Source of the DNA: Limosilactobacillus reuteri
GTDB lineage: Bacteria > Bacillota > Bacilli > Lactobacillales > Lactobacillaceae
Assembly (NCBI RefSeq): GCF_013694365.1
Contig: NZ_CP059275.1
Span: forward strand, 1,922,001-1,986,000
Length of the DNA stretch: 64,000 nt
Reading direction: 5' to 3'
The notes beneath the pieces are model-generated. The model was given only the letters and a program-made list of their open reading frames with translations. It had not been told where the DNA came from and did no database searches. Below, piece by piece: positions 38,999 through 46,276 of this stretch. How positions within the stretch are numbered: position 1 is the stretch's first letter; every line of letters starts with the position of its first letter. Both the position numbers and the translations under genes were made by a program.

Positions 38999-39157
38999 AT
39001 GAGTAACAGTTTGAAAGGTCAGTTTGTTAAGGTTCCAGCGGTAAAAATCAATGAACTTGTGAATAATGTTGTTAATGTTGACCCTAAAAAAGCTATGAAT
39101 GAACTACTTGAAGATCCTAAACTGGTTAAGACATTAAAGAAATTATCATTGGTTTAA
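38999..39157 (+). CDS. Small protein (52 aa), possible antitoxin
   Basis: 52 codons, ATG to TAA, fitting exactly between its neighbours. The peptide (VKVPAVKINELVNNVVNVDPKK) is charged, with an amphipathic C-terminal half, and has the size of a Phd/AbrB-like antitoxin. It is followed by a Doc-like ORF. The toxin partner suggests the role; no DNA-binding motif is certain. Confidence 0.45.
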   Translation: MSNSLKGQFVKVPAVKINELVNNVVNVDPKKAMNELLEDPKLVKTLKKLSLV

Positions 39158-39481
39158 ATGCTTGGACAAGTGGATAATGGTTTCTTTGGATATACACCTT
39201 ATCCCACAATATTGCATAAAGCTACATATTTTTGGTATACAATTTCAACTAAGCAAATGTTTAATAATGGCAATAAGAGAACAGCACTATTAACATCATT
39301 ATTGTATTTAAAAATTAACGGTTTTTCTTTTGACATTTTGGATGAAGTTAAGTTATATAATATTTCGATTCAAGTAGCCAATAAACAATTCTCCTATAAT
39401 CAGCTTTATCAATATATTCTTAGACATAGTTACATTGATTTTGAATTTTCTAAAAGAATTCTTTCAGATAAAAAAGCTTGA
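39158..39481 (+). CDS. Fic/Doc-family protein, probably N-terminally truncated
   Basis: 107 residues. The Fic core is visible as KQMFNNGNKRTALLTSLLYL (residues 32-51). In active Fic/Doc proteins the core is HxFx(D/E)GNKR; here the catalytic His position is Gln33, while GNKR is kept. Doc proteins phosphorylate EF-Tu and rely on this His. The length is a little short of typical Doc (about 126). A degenerate or regulatory relative, or an altered active site, are the possible readings. Confidence 0.7.
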   Translation: MLGQVDNGFFGYTPYPTILHKATYFWYTISTKQMFNNGNKRTALLTSLLYLKINGFSFDILDEVKLYNISIQVANKQFSYNQLYQYILRHSYIDFEFSKRILSDKKA

Positions 39482-39817
39482 ATGATTCAATTAGTAGAGT
39501 TGGTTACCGTTGATAATGAAAATTTAGCCTACCATTATGCTTCAGATGATATTGATGCTGTGTTTAATTACGAGAAGAAGTTTAATGACTTAACTAAGGA
39601 TATTCCGCTTTCATTCAGTTCTCATATTTTGGCTACGGAAGATTCTACATTTGATTCTTTATGTGAAAAGGATCCGTACTTTAAGCAATTCAGAAATTAT
39701 TCTGACTTAACGAGTTTCGTTAAGAAAACACAAGAAAAAAGTCAACTTACGGAAAGAACATTACTAACCGATGATGATATAAAGAATTATCATTATCTAG
39801 AACATAATTATGAGTGA
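39482..39817 (+). CDS. Hypothetical protein (111 aa) beside the Doc-like gene
   Basis: 111 residues, acidic, no membrane segment, with a C-terminal region rich in charged residues (TDDDIKNYHYLEHNYE). No family recognised. Its position next to a Fic/Doc ORF and a 52-aa protein suggests part of a toxin-antitoxin or small defence module, but only by neighbourhood, which is a weak argument in this window. Confidence 0.4.
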   Translation: MIQLVELVTVDNENLAYHYASDDIDAVFNYEKKFNDLTKDIPLSFSSHILATEDSTFDSLCEKDPYFKQFRNYSDLTSFVKKTQEKSQLTERTLLTDDDIKNYHYLEHNYE

Positions 39818-39967
39818 GTGAATGCTGTTGACACGTTAAACAGAGTCATTCCACTTATCAATCAACTTTATTTGGATTATAATAAATATTATTTTAGTGG
39901 AAATCCGAAGATATACAGAATGAATAAGCTATCATGTACAGATACATTAAATGCAGGTATGCTTTAA
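39818..39967 (+). CDS. Small hypothetical protein (49 aa)
   Basis: 49 codons from a GTG, flush with its neighbour and ending one base before an IS30 end. The peptide (VIPLINQLYLDYNKYYFSGN) is Tyr/Asn-rich. It is probably the cut end of a longer gene interrupted by IS30. No family recognised. Confidence 0.35.
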   Translation: MNAVDTLNRVIPLINQLYLDYNKYYFSGNPKIYRMNKLSCTDTLNAGML

Positions 39968-40194
39968 ATCGCGGTTTGTAAAATTAAGTTAGAAAAATAA
40001 AAAGCCATTTGTGGTAGACTTTTGAATACCCATACATCAAAAGAAAGGACACCACAAATGACCTACTATCATCTTACCATAGACGAACTAACGATGATCG
40101 CTAATTTTCGTGACCAAGGAGTAAAAGCCTACCGGGCCGCCAAACTTTTGCACCGGAGCTTAGAAACCGTCTACCGAGTTTATCGCTTTCTGGC
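39968..40194 (+). mobile_element. IS30-family element, left end and transposase start
   Basis: It begins with the same left end as at 12452 (TCGCGGTTTG) and contains the authentic transposase start ATG at 40058, preceded by AAAGGACACC, a plausible ribosome binding site. The ORF reads MTYYHLTIDELTMIANFRDQ to YRFLA and is cut after about 45 codons. It shows that the ATT in the copy at 12538 is a lost start codon. Confidence 0.8.
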
Positions 40195-40329
40195 ATGACC
40201 TACTATCATCTTACCATAGACGAACTAACGATGATCGCTAATTTTCGTGACCAAGGAGTAAAAGCCTACCGGGCCGCCAAACTTTTGCACCGGAGCTTAG
40301 AAACCGTCTACCGAGTTTATCGCTTTCTG
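40195..40329 (+). pseudogene. Duplicate of IS30 transposase start (135-bp direct repeat)
   Basis: Identical to 40058-40192 and starts exactly at the ATG, with two bases between the copies. After 40329 the frame runs into unrelated IS sequence. This is the same appended-CDS pattern as at 12818 and 22080. Confidence 0.8.
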
Positions 40330-40330
40330 C

Positions 40331-40560
40331 CGCAAGGAGATTACCAAAGGTGAAGCTATAAATAACTATAGTAGTGCTCAGATCATAGCGACTAATGATT
40401 GGATGAATCACTATCCACGAGCTATGTTTAATGGACATTCGTCAATGGATATCTATTGTAAGGCCTTCTACCAAGAGATATCACAGCTCCATCAACCAAT
40501 AATCAATTGGTCAGTATTATTTATTTGAGTCCAGTGGCTAACTTATTCTTGAAATTTAGG
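40331..40560 (+). mobile_element. Insertion sequence 3' end with transposase C-terminus
   Basis: It encodes the end of a transposase: KEITKGEAINNYSSAQIIA, then TNDWMNHYPRAMFNGHSS and HQPIINWSVLFI, stop at 40528. The terminal bases GTCCAGTGGCTAACTTATTC look like an IS terminus. The W-x-N-x-YPR pattern is reminiscent of IS30-like transposases, but I am not sure of the family. A variant of its last 125 bp occurs on the minus strand at 61744-61870. Confidence 0.55.
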
Positions 40561-40758
40561 CGCAAGGAGATTACCAAAGGTGAAGCTATAAATAACTATA
40601 GTAGTGCTCAGATCATAGCGACTAATGATTGGATGAATCACTATCCACGAGCTATGTTTAATGGACATTCGTCAATGGATATCTATTGTAAGGCCTTCTA
40701 CCAAGAGATATCACAGCTCCATCAACCAATAATCAATTGGTCAGTATTATTTATTTGA
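40561..40758 (+). pseudogene. Duplicate of the transposase C-terminus (198-bp direct repeat)
   Basis: Identical to 40331-40528. The 32 bases between the copies are the IS terminus. The duplicated part ends exactly at the stop codon, as expected for a CDS appended after the element. The glycosyltransferase gene follows immediately. Confidence 0.75.
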
Positions 40759-41958
40759 ATGACCAAACAAGTTTTTGCCCTTTCTGGGGATTATGGCTAC
40801 ATTAACCAAATTGAAACAACCGCAAAATCCATTCTCTACCACAATTCGGGTGCTGAAATTTACGTTATCAATAAGGATATTCCCCAAGAGTGGTTTAGTA
40901 ACATTAATAATAGGATTTCATCCATCAATAGTAAAATACATAACCTTAAAATTGATGAAAATATGTTAGCTGACGAACACGTTTCCCAGCCACAAATTAA
41001 TGAAATGTCGTATGGACGCATCATGATTCCGGACCTCATCAAGGCTGACCGCGTCTTGTATTTGGATAGTGACATTGTAGTTGATCAGAATTTAGACGAA
41101 CTATTCACGATGGATCTTGGTAATCATCCGATTGCTGCCATTCCCGATTTACTGTATGACAATAACTTCAATTCTGGCGTGCTCCTTTTTAATATGCCAA
41201 AATTAAAGGAAACACCAGATATCGTTTCGCAAATGTTAGCAGCTGGCAATAACGACCAGCTGATTGAAGGTGATCAATCTGTCCTGAATTTTTTCTTTGC
41301 CGATACATACCTTCATTTGCCGTTGAAGTATAACCTAGCAATCGGATATGATTTCCTATGCAATTATTACCCAGCATATGATCATAATTACTTTGAAAAA
41401 ACTGGTAGCACGGTTGGCAGTGTTATTCACTTTACTAGTCCAACTAAACCCTGGCAGCAATTTTCATTTGGTCGGTACAGAAACAAGTGGTGGCAGTACC
41501 ATGACTTAGAATGGTCTGAAGTGTGCCAGCATGCCCCACTACCGGCAATATTTGATTATCAAGAAAGTGGCCAAGTCCTGATCTTAACTAATAGTGAAAA
41601 TATCAAGGACCTAGAAAAGTTGGTTCAAGCATTACCAATGGTGACCTTCGACATTGGAGCTTGGACTAACATGGGTGGTAAATTAATTCGGTTAATTACG
41701 TATCCAAACGTCCACCTGTTCCAGTCCACTGGACGACCGGTTACTGACCAATTAATCGAGAATGCTAATGCATACCTGGATATTAATTATGGTGCAAAAG
41801 ATGATAACTTCATTGCCCGCTTCCAAGAAACCGGCAAACCGATTCTTTCCTTCGACGAGGTTAACTCGCAAATTAAAGATGCCATTAACTACGAGAGCTT
41901 TGCTAACGACGATGTCGATGGTATGGTGAATAAGATTAAAGCAATTATTAAAGGGTAG
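40759..41958 (+). CDS. GT8 glycosyltransferase with C-terminal accessory domain
   Basis: 399 residues. The GT8 domain (about 1-260) has the DxD motif in RVLYLDSDIVV near 94-104, FNSGVLLFN in the acceptor region, and the VIHFTSPTKPW motif with the metal-binding His. The C-terminal 130 residues form a second domain (VLILTNSENIKDLEKLVQAL, then DINYGAKDDNF) shared with the GT8 at 42913. Such two-domain GT8 enzymes occur in lactobacilli near serine-rich or other glycosylated surface proteins. Cytoplasmic. Confidence 0.82.
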   Translation: MTKQVFALSGDYGYINQIETTAKSILYHNSGAEIYVINKDIPQEWFSNINNRISSINSKIHNLKIDENMLADEHVSQPQINEMSYGRIMIPDLIKADRVLYLDSDIVVDQNLDELFTMDLGNHPIAAIPDLLYDNNFNSGVLLFNMPKLKETPDIVSQMLAAGNNDQLIEGDQSVLNFFFADTYLHLPLKYNLAIGYDFLCNYYPAYDHNYFEKTGSTVGSVIHFTSPTKPWQQFSFGRYRNKWWQYHDLEWSEVCQHAPLPAIFDYQESGQVLILTNSENIKDLEKLVQALPMVTFDIGAWTNMGGKLIRLITYPNVHLFQSTGRPVTDQLIENANAYLDINYGAKDDNFIARFQETGKPILSFDEVNSQIKDAINYESFANDDVDGMVNKIKAIIKG

Positions 41959-42690
41959 ATGGTCATCAAGATGTACTCCAAGGGCGTCACAACTCGTGAA
42001 ATCGCTGATATGGTTGAGAGAATGTACAGCCACTACTACTCACCAACCACGGTTTCAAACATCACTAAGCGGACGGAACACCTGGTTGAAGAGTTCCACG
42101 AGCGCAGATTCAAGTATTCACAGTACGTCTGTGTGTTCCTCGATGCTACTTACATTCCGTTACGCCGTGGTACCGTTGAACGAGAAGCCGTTAACGTAGC
42201 GATCGGAATTCGAAGTGACGGCGGTAAGGAAGTTCTTGACTACAGTATCGCACCGACCGAGAACGGAGCCGCTTGGTCTGAACTACTCCAGGGATTACGC
42301 GCACGGGGGATTAAAGATATTCAGTTATTCATCGCCGACGGTTTAGTTGGACTTCAATCTGCAATTGAGGCTAACTACCCGCAGGTGAAGTTTCAACGGT
42401 ACTGGGTCCACGCAGAGCACAACCTTTTAGAGTACGTTCGCAAAAACGATCGCAGGGAGATTATCACCGACTTTAAGGCTATTCGGCAAGCAGAGAACCT
42501 ACAAGCCGCCAAAGAACGATTGGCGGCTTTCAGTGCTAAGTGGGAGTCCAGTTATAAGCGTCGAATCAAGAATCTAGTCCAAATGGAGAAGCTATTCACG
42601 TTCTTCATTTTTCCAACTGCGATCCGTCAGACCATCTACTCGACGAACCTAATTGAGTCGTTCAATAAGAGCCTGAAGAAGATGGTCTGA
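41959..42690 (+). pseudogene. IS256-family (mutator) transposase, C-terminal fragment
   Basis: 243 codons from an internal ATG. It covers the catalytic core of an IS256 transposase: CVFLDATYIPLRRG with the first catalytic Asp, FIADGLVGLQSAI with the second, and NLIESFNKSLKK with the Glu region. It ends at LKKMV before the usual C-terminal end. The N-terminal part of an IS256 transposase lies downstream at 42691, in the wrong order. Confidence 0.88.
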
Positions 42691-42912
42691 ATGAACCAGT
42701 TTAACAAAGATATTATCGCAGCGCTATCTTCCGACAAAGATATTACCCTGAATGAAGTCTTACGTCGTCAAATTGAAGTGGCCGCTAATCAGTTCCTTCA
42801 AAATGAACTGACTGCGGTGCTAGGCTACGAACCACATACTCGGATCGACCGATCAAAATACGACGTGAACTACCGGAACGGGACGAACACCCGCACTATC
42901 GACACTGAGTAA
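42691..42912 (+). pseudogene. IS256-family transposase, N-terminal fragment
   Basis: 73 codons: FNKDIIAALSSDKDITLNEV, then FLQNELTAVLGYEPH and the YDVNYRNGTNTRTI motif characteristic of IS256 N-termini, ending in DTE and TAA. The normal protein has about 390-400 residues. The catalytic part is upstream at 41959-42690. An early stop in the real gene probably split it into two ORFs. Confidence 0.85.
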
Positions 42913-44100
42913 ATGAAAAAAGTAATTGCCATTTCAACAGACCAAAATTATTTAATGCCAGTTGAAACCTTAATTAAGTCGATTGCGTACAATAATCGGA
43001 ATTTAAAAATTTATGTTATTAATGAAGACATTTCACAAGAATGGTTTATTAATCTAAATCGACGTCTAGCACCGCTAAATATCACTGTTCAAGATGCTAA
43101 ACTCGATCCGGCTATTATTCAAGATGAAAAAATCAGTGTTGATTACTTAAGTAAAATGGCATACGGACGAATTTTGATTCCAAAATTGATTCCCGAAGAT
43201 CGGGCTTTATACTTAGATGCTGATACAATTGTTGACCGTAATCTGGATGATTTATTCAACATCGATATGCAAGGATATCCTGCCGGTGCAATTCCGGATT
43301 ACTTTGGTGACTTCTTTAATTCTGGGGTAATGCTGTTTGATAACCAGCAATTACGAGAAACTAACTTTGTTCAGGATTTGCTTGAACGTGGTAAGACCGC
43401 CACTATTGATAATGACCAGACTTTACTTAACGAGGAGTTCAAGGGTAATTACTTAGTGCTACCAGGTACTTATAACGTCCAGGTTGGTGGCGACCTGGTT
43501 ACCTTCTTCGATCCGAGCGACGTTGACCGCTATGAGAATGAGCTAAAAAAGAGTGAACCATATTCTATTATTCATTACACTACTAATGATAAGCCATGGA
43601 AGACGACCACTTCCTTACGGCTGCGCGATAAGTGGTGGCAATACCGGGAATTAGATTATAGTGAGATCGTTAACCATCAACCATTGCCGAATAATGATAT
43701 TCCTAATAAGCAGGGAGTCTTATTTACATTCACCAACGATGAAAACATTAAGTATCTTTATGAACTAGCAGAAGCTTTACCAAACTATGAGTTTAATATA
43801 GCCGCCTATACTTTAATGGGCTTTAAGTTGATCCGGGCACTTCGCTATCCGAATGTACATCTGTATCCATCAATTACTTCTTACAATCGAAAGCGCTTAT
43901 TAGCTAAGGCGGATGGTTACCTCGATATTAACTATGGGGGTAAAAACGAGGAAGTAATTCAAAAGTACGTTGATAAAGGCATTCCAGTATTATCATTTGA
44001 TGAAGTGGCTACCGAAAGGTTTAAGAATGCTGATAATTACCAGACGTTTGCTAATGATGATTTGTCAGGGATGGTTGAAGCAATTCGAAAGCTTAAATAA
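42913..44100 (+). CDS. GT8 glycosyltransferase with C-terminal accessory domain (paralogue)
   Basis: 395 residues, with the same two-domain layout as the protein at 40759. DxD is in RALYLDADTIV near 92-102, FFNSGVMLFD in the acceptor region, and IIHYTTNDKPWK with the C-terminal metal His. The second domain starts near 265 (VLFTFTNDENIKYLYELAEAL). The two paralogues probably act in sequence or alternatively on one glycan. IS256 fragments lie between them, so they were likely neighbours before insertion. Confidence 0.82.
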   Translation: MKKVIAISTDQNYLMPVETLIKSIAYNNRNLKIYVINEDISQEWFINLNRRLAPLNITVQDAKLDPAIIQDEKISVDYLSKMAYGRILIPKLIPEDRALYLDADTIVDRNLDDLFNIDMQGYPAGAIPDYFGDFFNSGVMLFDNQQLRETNFVQDLLERGKTATIDNDQTLLNEEFKGNYLVLPGTYNVQVGGDLVTFFDPSDVDRYENELKKSEPYSIIHYTTNDKPWKTTTSLRLRDKWWQYRELDYSEIVNHQPLPNNDIPNKQGVLFTFTNDENIKYLYELAEALPNYEFNIAAYTLMGFKLIRALRYPNVHLYPSITSYNRKRLLAKADGYLDINYGGKNEEVIQKYVDKGIPVLSFDEVATERFKNADNYQTFANDDLSGMVEAIRKLK

Positions 44101-44613
44101 ATGAGTATGCGAAAAGACGTTTATGAAAGGATGAGATATTTTGTGTTAGAGAAGATAAAACCAAATTACTCCGCTATTGCACGACAATATGGTGTTGATC
44201 CACGAACTGTAAAAGCGGCATATTTAAGAGCTCAGAGTGGTGAAACAACAGTCGTTAGGAAGCGACGAAGCCGTCGTAGTAAGCTAGACGGATATCAAGA
44301 TATCATTGAGGATAAATACACTGCCGGATGTTCTGCCAAATCGATTTATGACTTTATCGTTGAAAAAGGCTTTACTGGTAAATACACAATCGTCAAAGAC
44401 TATTGTCGTCGGTTTCGTAAAGTGCAAACTAAGAAAGCAACGATTAGGGTTGAGCATACGATCGGCTTAAGTGCTCAAGTCGATTGGAAAGAACGAGTTA
44501 CCATGACTGACCGAAACGGTGTTCCACATACTTTCAGTATTTTCTTGTATGTCTTACCCTATTCAAAAGGTTTAAATCTCCTCACTTCTGATATAATAAC
44601 GGAAACAACTTAG
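44101..44613 (+). pseudogene. istA: IS21-family IstA transposase, N-terminal fragment
   Basis: 170 codons. The helix-turn-helix region (NYSAIARQYGVDPRTVKAAY) is followed by a basic linker and the start of the catalytic domain (GLSAQVDWKERVTMTD, with the first Asp). It ends after LTSDIITETT, whereas IstA normally has about 400 or more residues. The IstB ATPase is not seen here. The fragment is inactive. Confidence 0.85.
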
Positions 44614-46149
44614 ATGGAAAAGAGCAATGAACAATTGAAGAAAGAAAACCAAGCACTTAAAGAACAAGTAGTTCAATTACAAACGATGGTTAAGTTACTT
44701 CAAAATCAGCTTTTTGGAAAAAAAACTGAAGTAATCGAAAAAGTAATTGATGGCCAACAATCATTATTTAATGATGATGAGCTTGATCAATTACAAGAAT
44801 CAGCCACAACAATCACTGAAGTGATTGAAACAAAAGCAAGAAAAGTAGTGCGTCACCGGCAAGCAAAAGCAACTGGTCGACGGACTGCTTTTTTGGATCG
44901 TCTTCCCCAAATTAATGAAGAAATTGACTTAATCAATAAGAATTGTCCACATTGCCATCAGGAAATGAAATTAATTGGAAAACATCTCTATAGTCGTGAA
45001 GCACAGTTAAAGCCGGCTGAATTATATTGTAGGAATTTATTCCAAACTAGTTATAAATGTCTCGACTGTGAAGAAGCGGGAAAAGATGTAATTATTAGTA
45101 GTAAAATGCCACAATCATTAATTCCCCATAGCTACTTTTCCAGCAGTATTCTTGCCAAAGTAGCCGAGTATAAGTTTGAACTCGCATTACCCTTTCATCG
45201 ACAGGTGAAACTTTGGCAAGCCATCGGTTTGCCAATCAAAGGGAAACAATTAGCTACTAATATAATTAAGCTAAGTCAGACATATCTTGAACCATTATAT
45301 GAACAACTAAAGACGGAAATGAGTAAAGAACACGTCATTCATATGGATGAAACACCGTTTAAGGTAATTGAAGAGGACAAGACTAATAGTTATTTCTGGG
45401 TTACCAGGACAACTAAAGAATTTAGCCATCATCAACTAGCAGTTTTCCATTACCGAAATACGCGCTCCGGACAGACAGTTGGAGAGATTGTAGGTTCAGC
45501 TTATCAAGGGTTAATTATGTGCGATGGGTATGGCGGATATAGTGATCGACTTTATCCTTCGGCAAATTTTGGTTCGTGCTTAGTACATATTCGCCGAGAA
45601 TTTGTTCGAATTGTGCAATCATTAAGGCCAAACAGACGTAATGATTCAAAAGCTGAGCAAGCAATCGCCTTATTAGCTCCGGTTTTCCATACGGAAAACC
45701 AATTAAAATACCAAACGAGTAGTGAGAAATGTAGCGAAAGGATTCGAAGGGTAAAGCCATTATTAGATAAGTTTTATCGTTACATTAACAACATTGAATT
45801 TCCTCAAGGTAAATTAAGAGCTGCCATTGGGAATGCCTTAAAGTTAAAAGAACGAGTATATCGGATTTTTGAAGATGGTCAATTACCGTTGACTAATAAT
45901 CCGGTTGAACAGATAATTCGACCATCAACATTAATCCGTAAAAACAGCTTATTTGCGAAAAGCATTGCCGGTGCTCAGGCGAGCGCAATTTATTATAGTT
46001 TGACCGCCAGCGCCAAACTAAATCATTTAAATATCTATAAGTACTTCAAGTACCTGTTTGATCATTTACCAAATCAAAATAGGACAAGGCTTGAGGCTTA
46101 TTTGCCATGGTCAAAAGAAGTACAAATAAATTGTCATGAAATCGAGTAG
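44614..46149 (+). CDS. tnpC: IS66-family transposase (complete)
   Basis: 511 residues. An N-terminal leucine-zipper-like coiled coil (about 5-45) precedes the zinc-finger region with CPHCHQ near 110-115 and YKCLDCEE near 147-154. The catalytic part has HMDETPFKV near 244-252 and the second Asp in MCDGYGGYSD. It ends with NNPVEQIIRPS and the DHLPN tail. It is the intact relative of the fragments at 3499 and 4048. No OrfA/OrfB genes or terminal repeats are visible here, so the element around it is incomplete. Confidence 0.9.
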   Translation: MEKSNEQLKKENQALKEQVVQLQTMVKLLQNQLFGKKTEVIEKVIDGQQSLFNDDELDQLQESATTITEVIETKARKVVRHRQAKATGRRTAFLDRLPQINEEIDLINKNCPHCHQEMKLIGKHLYSREAQLKPAELYCRNLFQTSYKCLDCEEAGKDVIISSKMPQSLIPHSYFSSSILAKVAEYKFELALPFHRQVKLWQAIGLPIKGKQLATNIIKLSQTYLEPLYEQLKTEMSKEHVIHMDETPFKVIEEDKTNSYFWVTRTTKEFSHHQLAVFHYRNTRSGQTVGEIVGSAYQGLIMCDGYGGYSDRLYPSANFGSCLVHIRREFVRIVQSLRPNRRNDSKAEQAIALLAPVFHTENQLKYQTSSEKCSERIRRVKPLLDKFYRYINNIEFPQGKLRAAIGNALKLKERVYRIFEDGQLPLTNNPVEQIIRPSTLIRKNSLFAKSIAGAQASAIYYSLTASAKLNHLNIYKYFKYLFDHLPNQNRTRLEAYLPWSKEVQINCHEIE

Positions 46150-46150
46150 A

Positions 46151-46276
46151 AATCGAGTAGGAGATAATTGATTAGTTCGATTATCGACCTCTCACACCAC
46201 CGTACGTACGGTTCCGTATACAGCGGTTCGACAACTTAATCACATTGAATTGACTGGAGCGTCTTGGACATATTCA
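46151..46276 (-). mobile_element. Group II intron 3' end (126 bp, minus strand)
   Basis: The same unit as at 21327, with one base change in the domain VI loop and one in domain V. The adhesin start codon follows immediately at 46277, where the natural gene has its own ribosome binding site (seen inverted at 48987-49000). The intron end is therefore not the true leader of the adhesin, and the junction is artificial. Confidence 0.85.
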
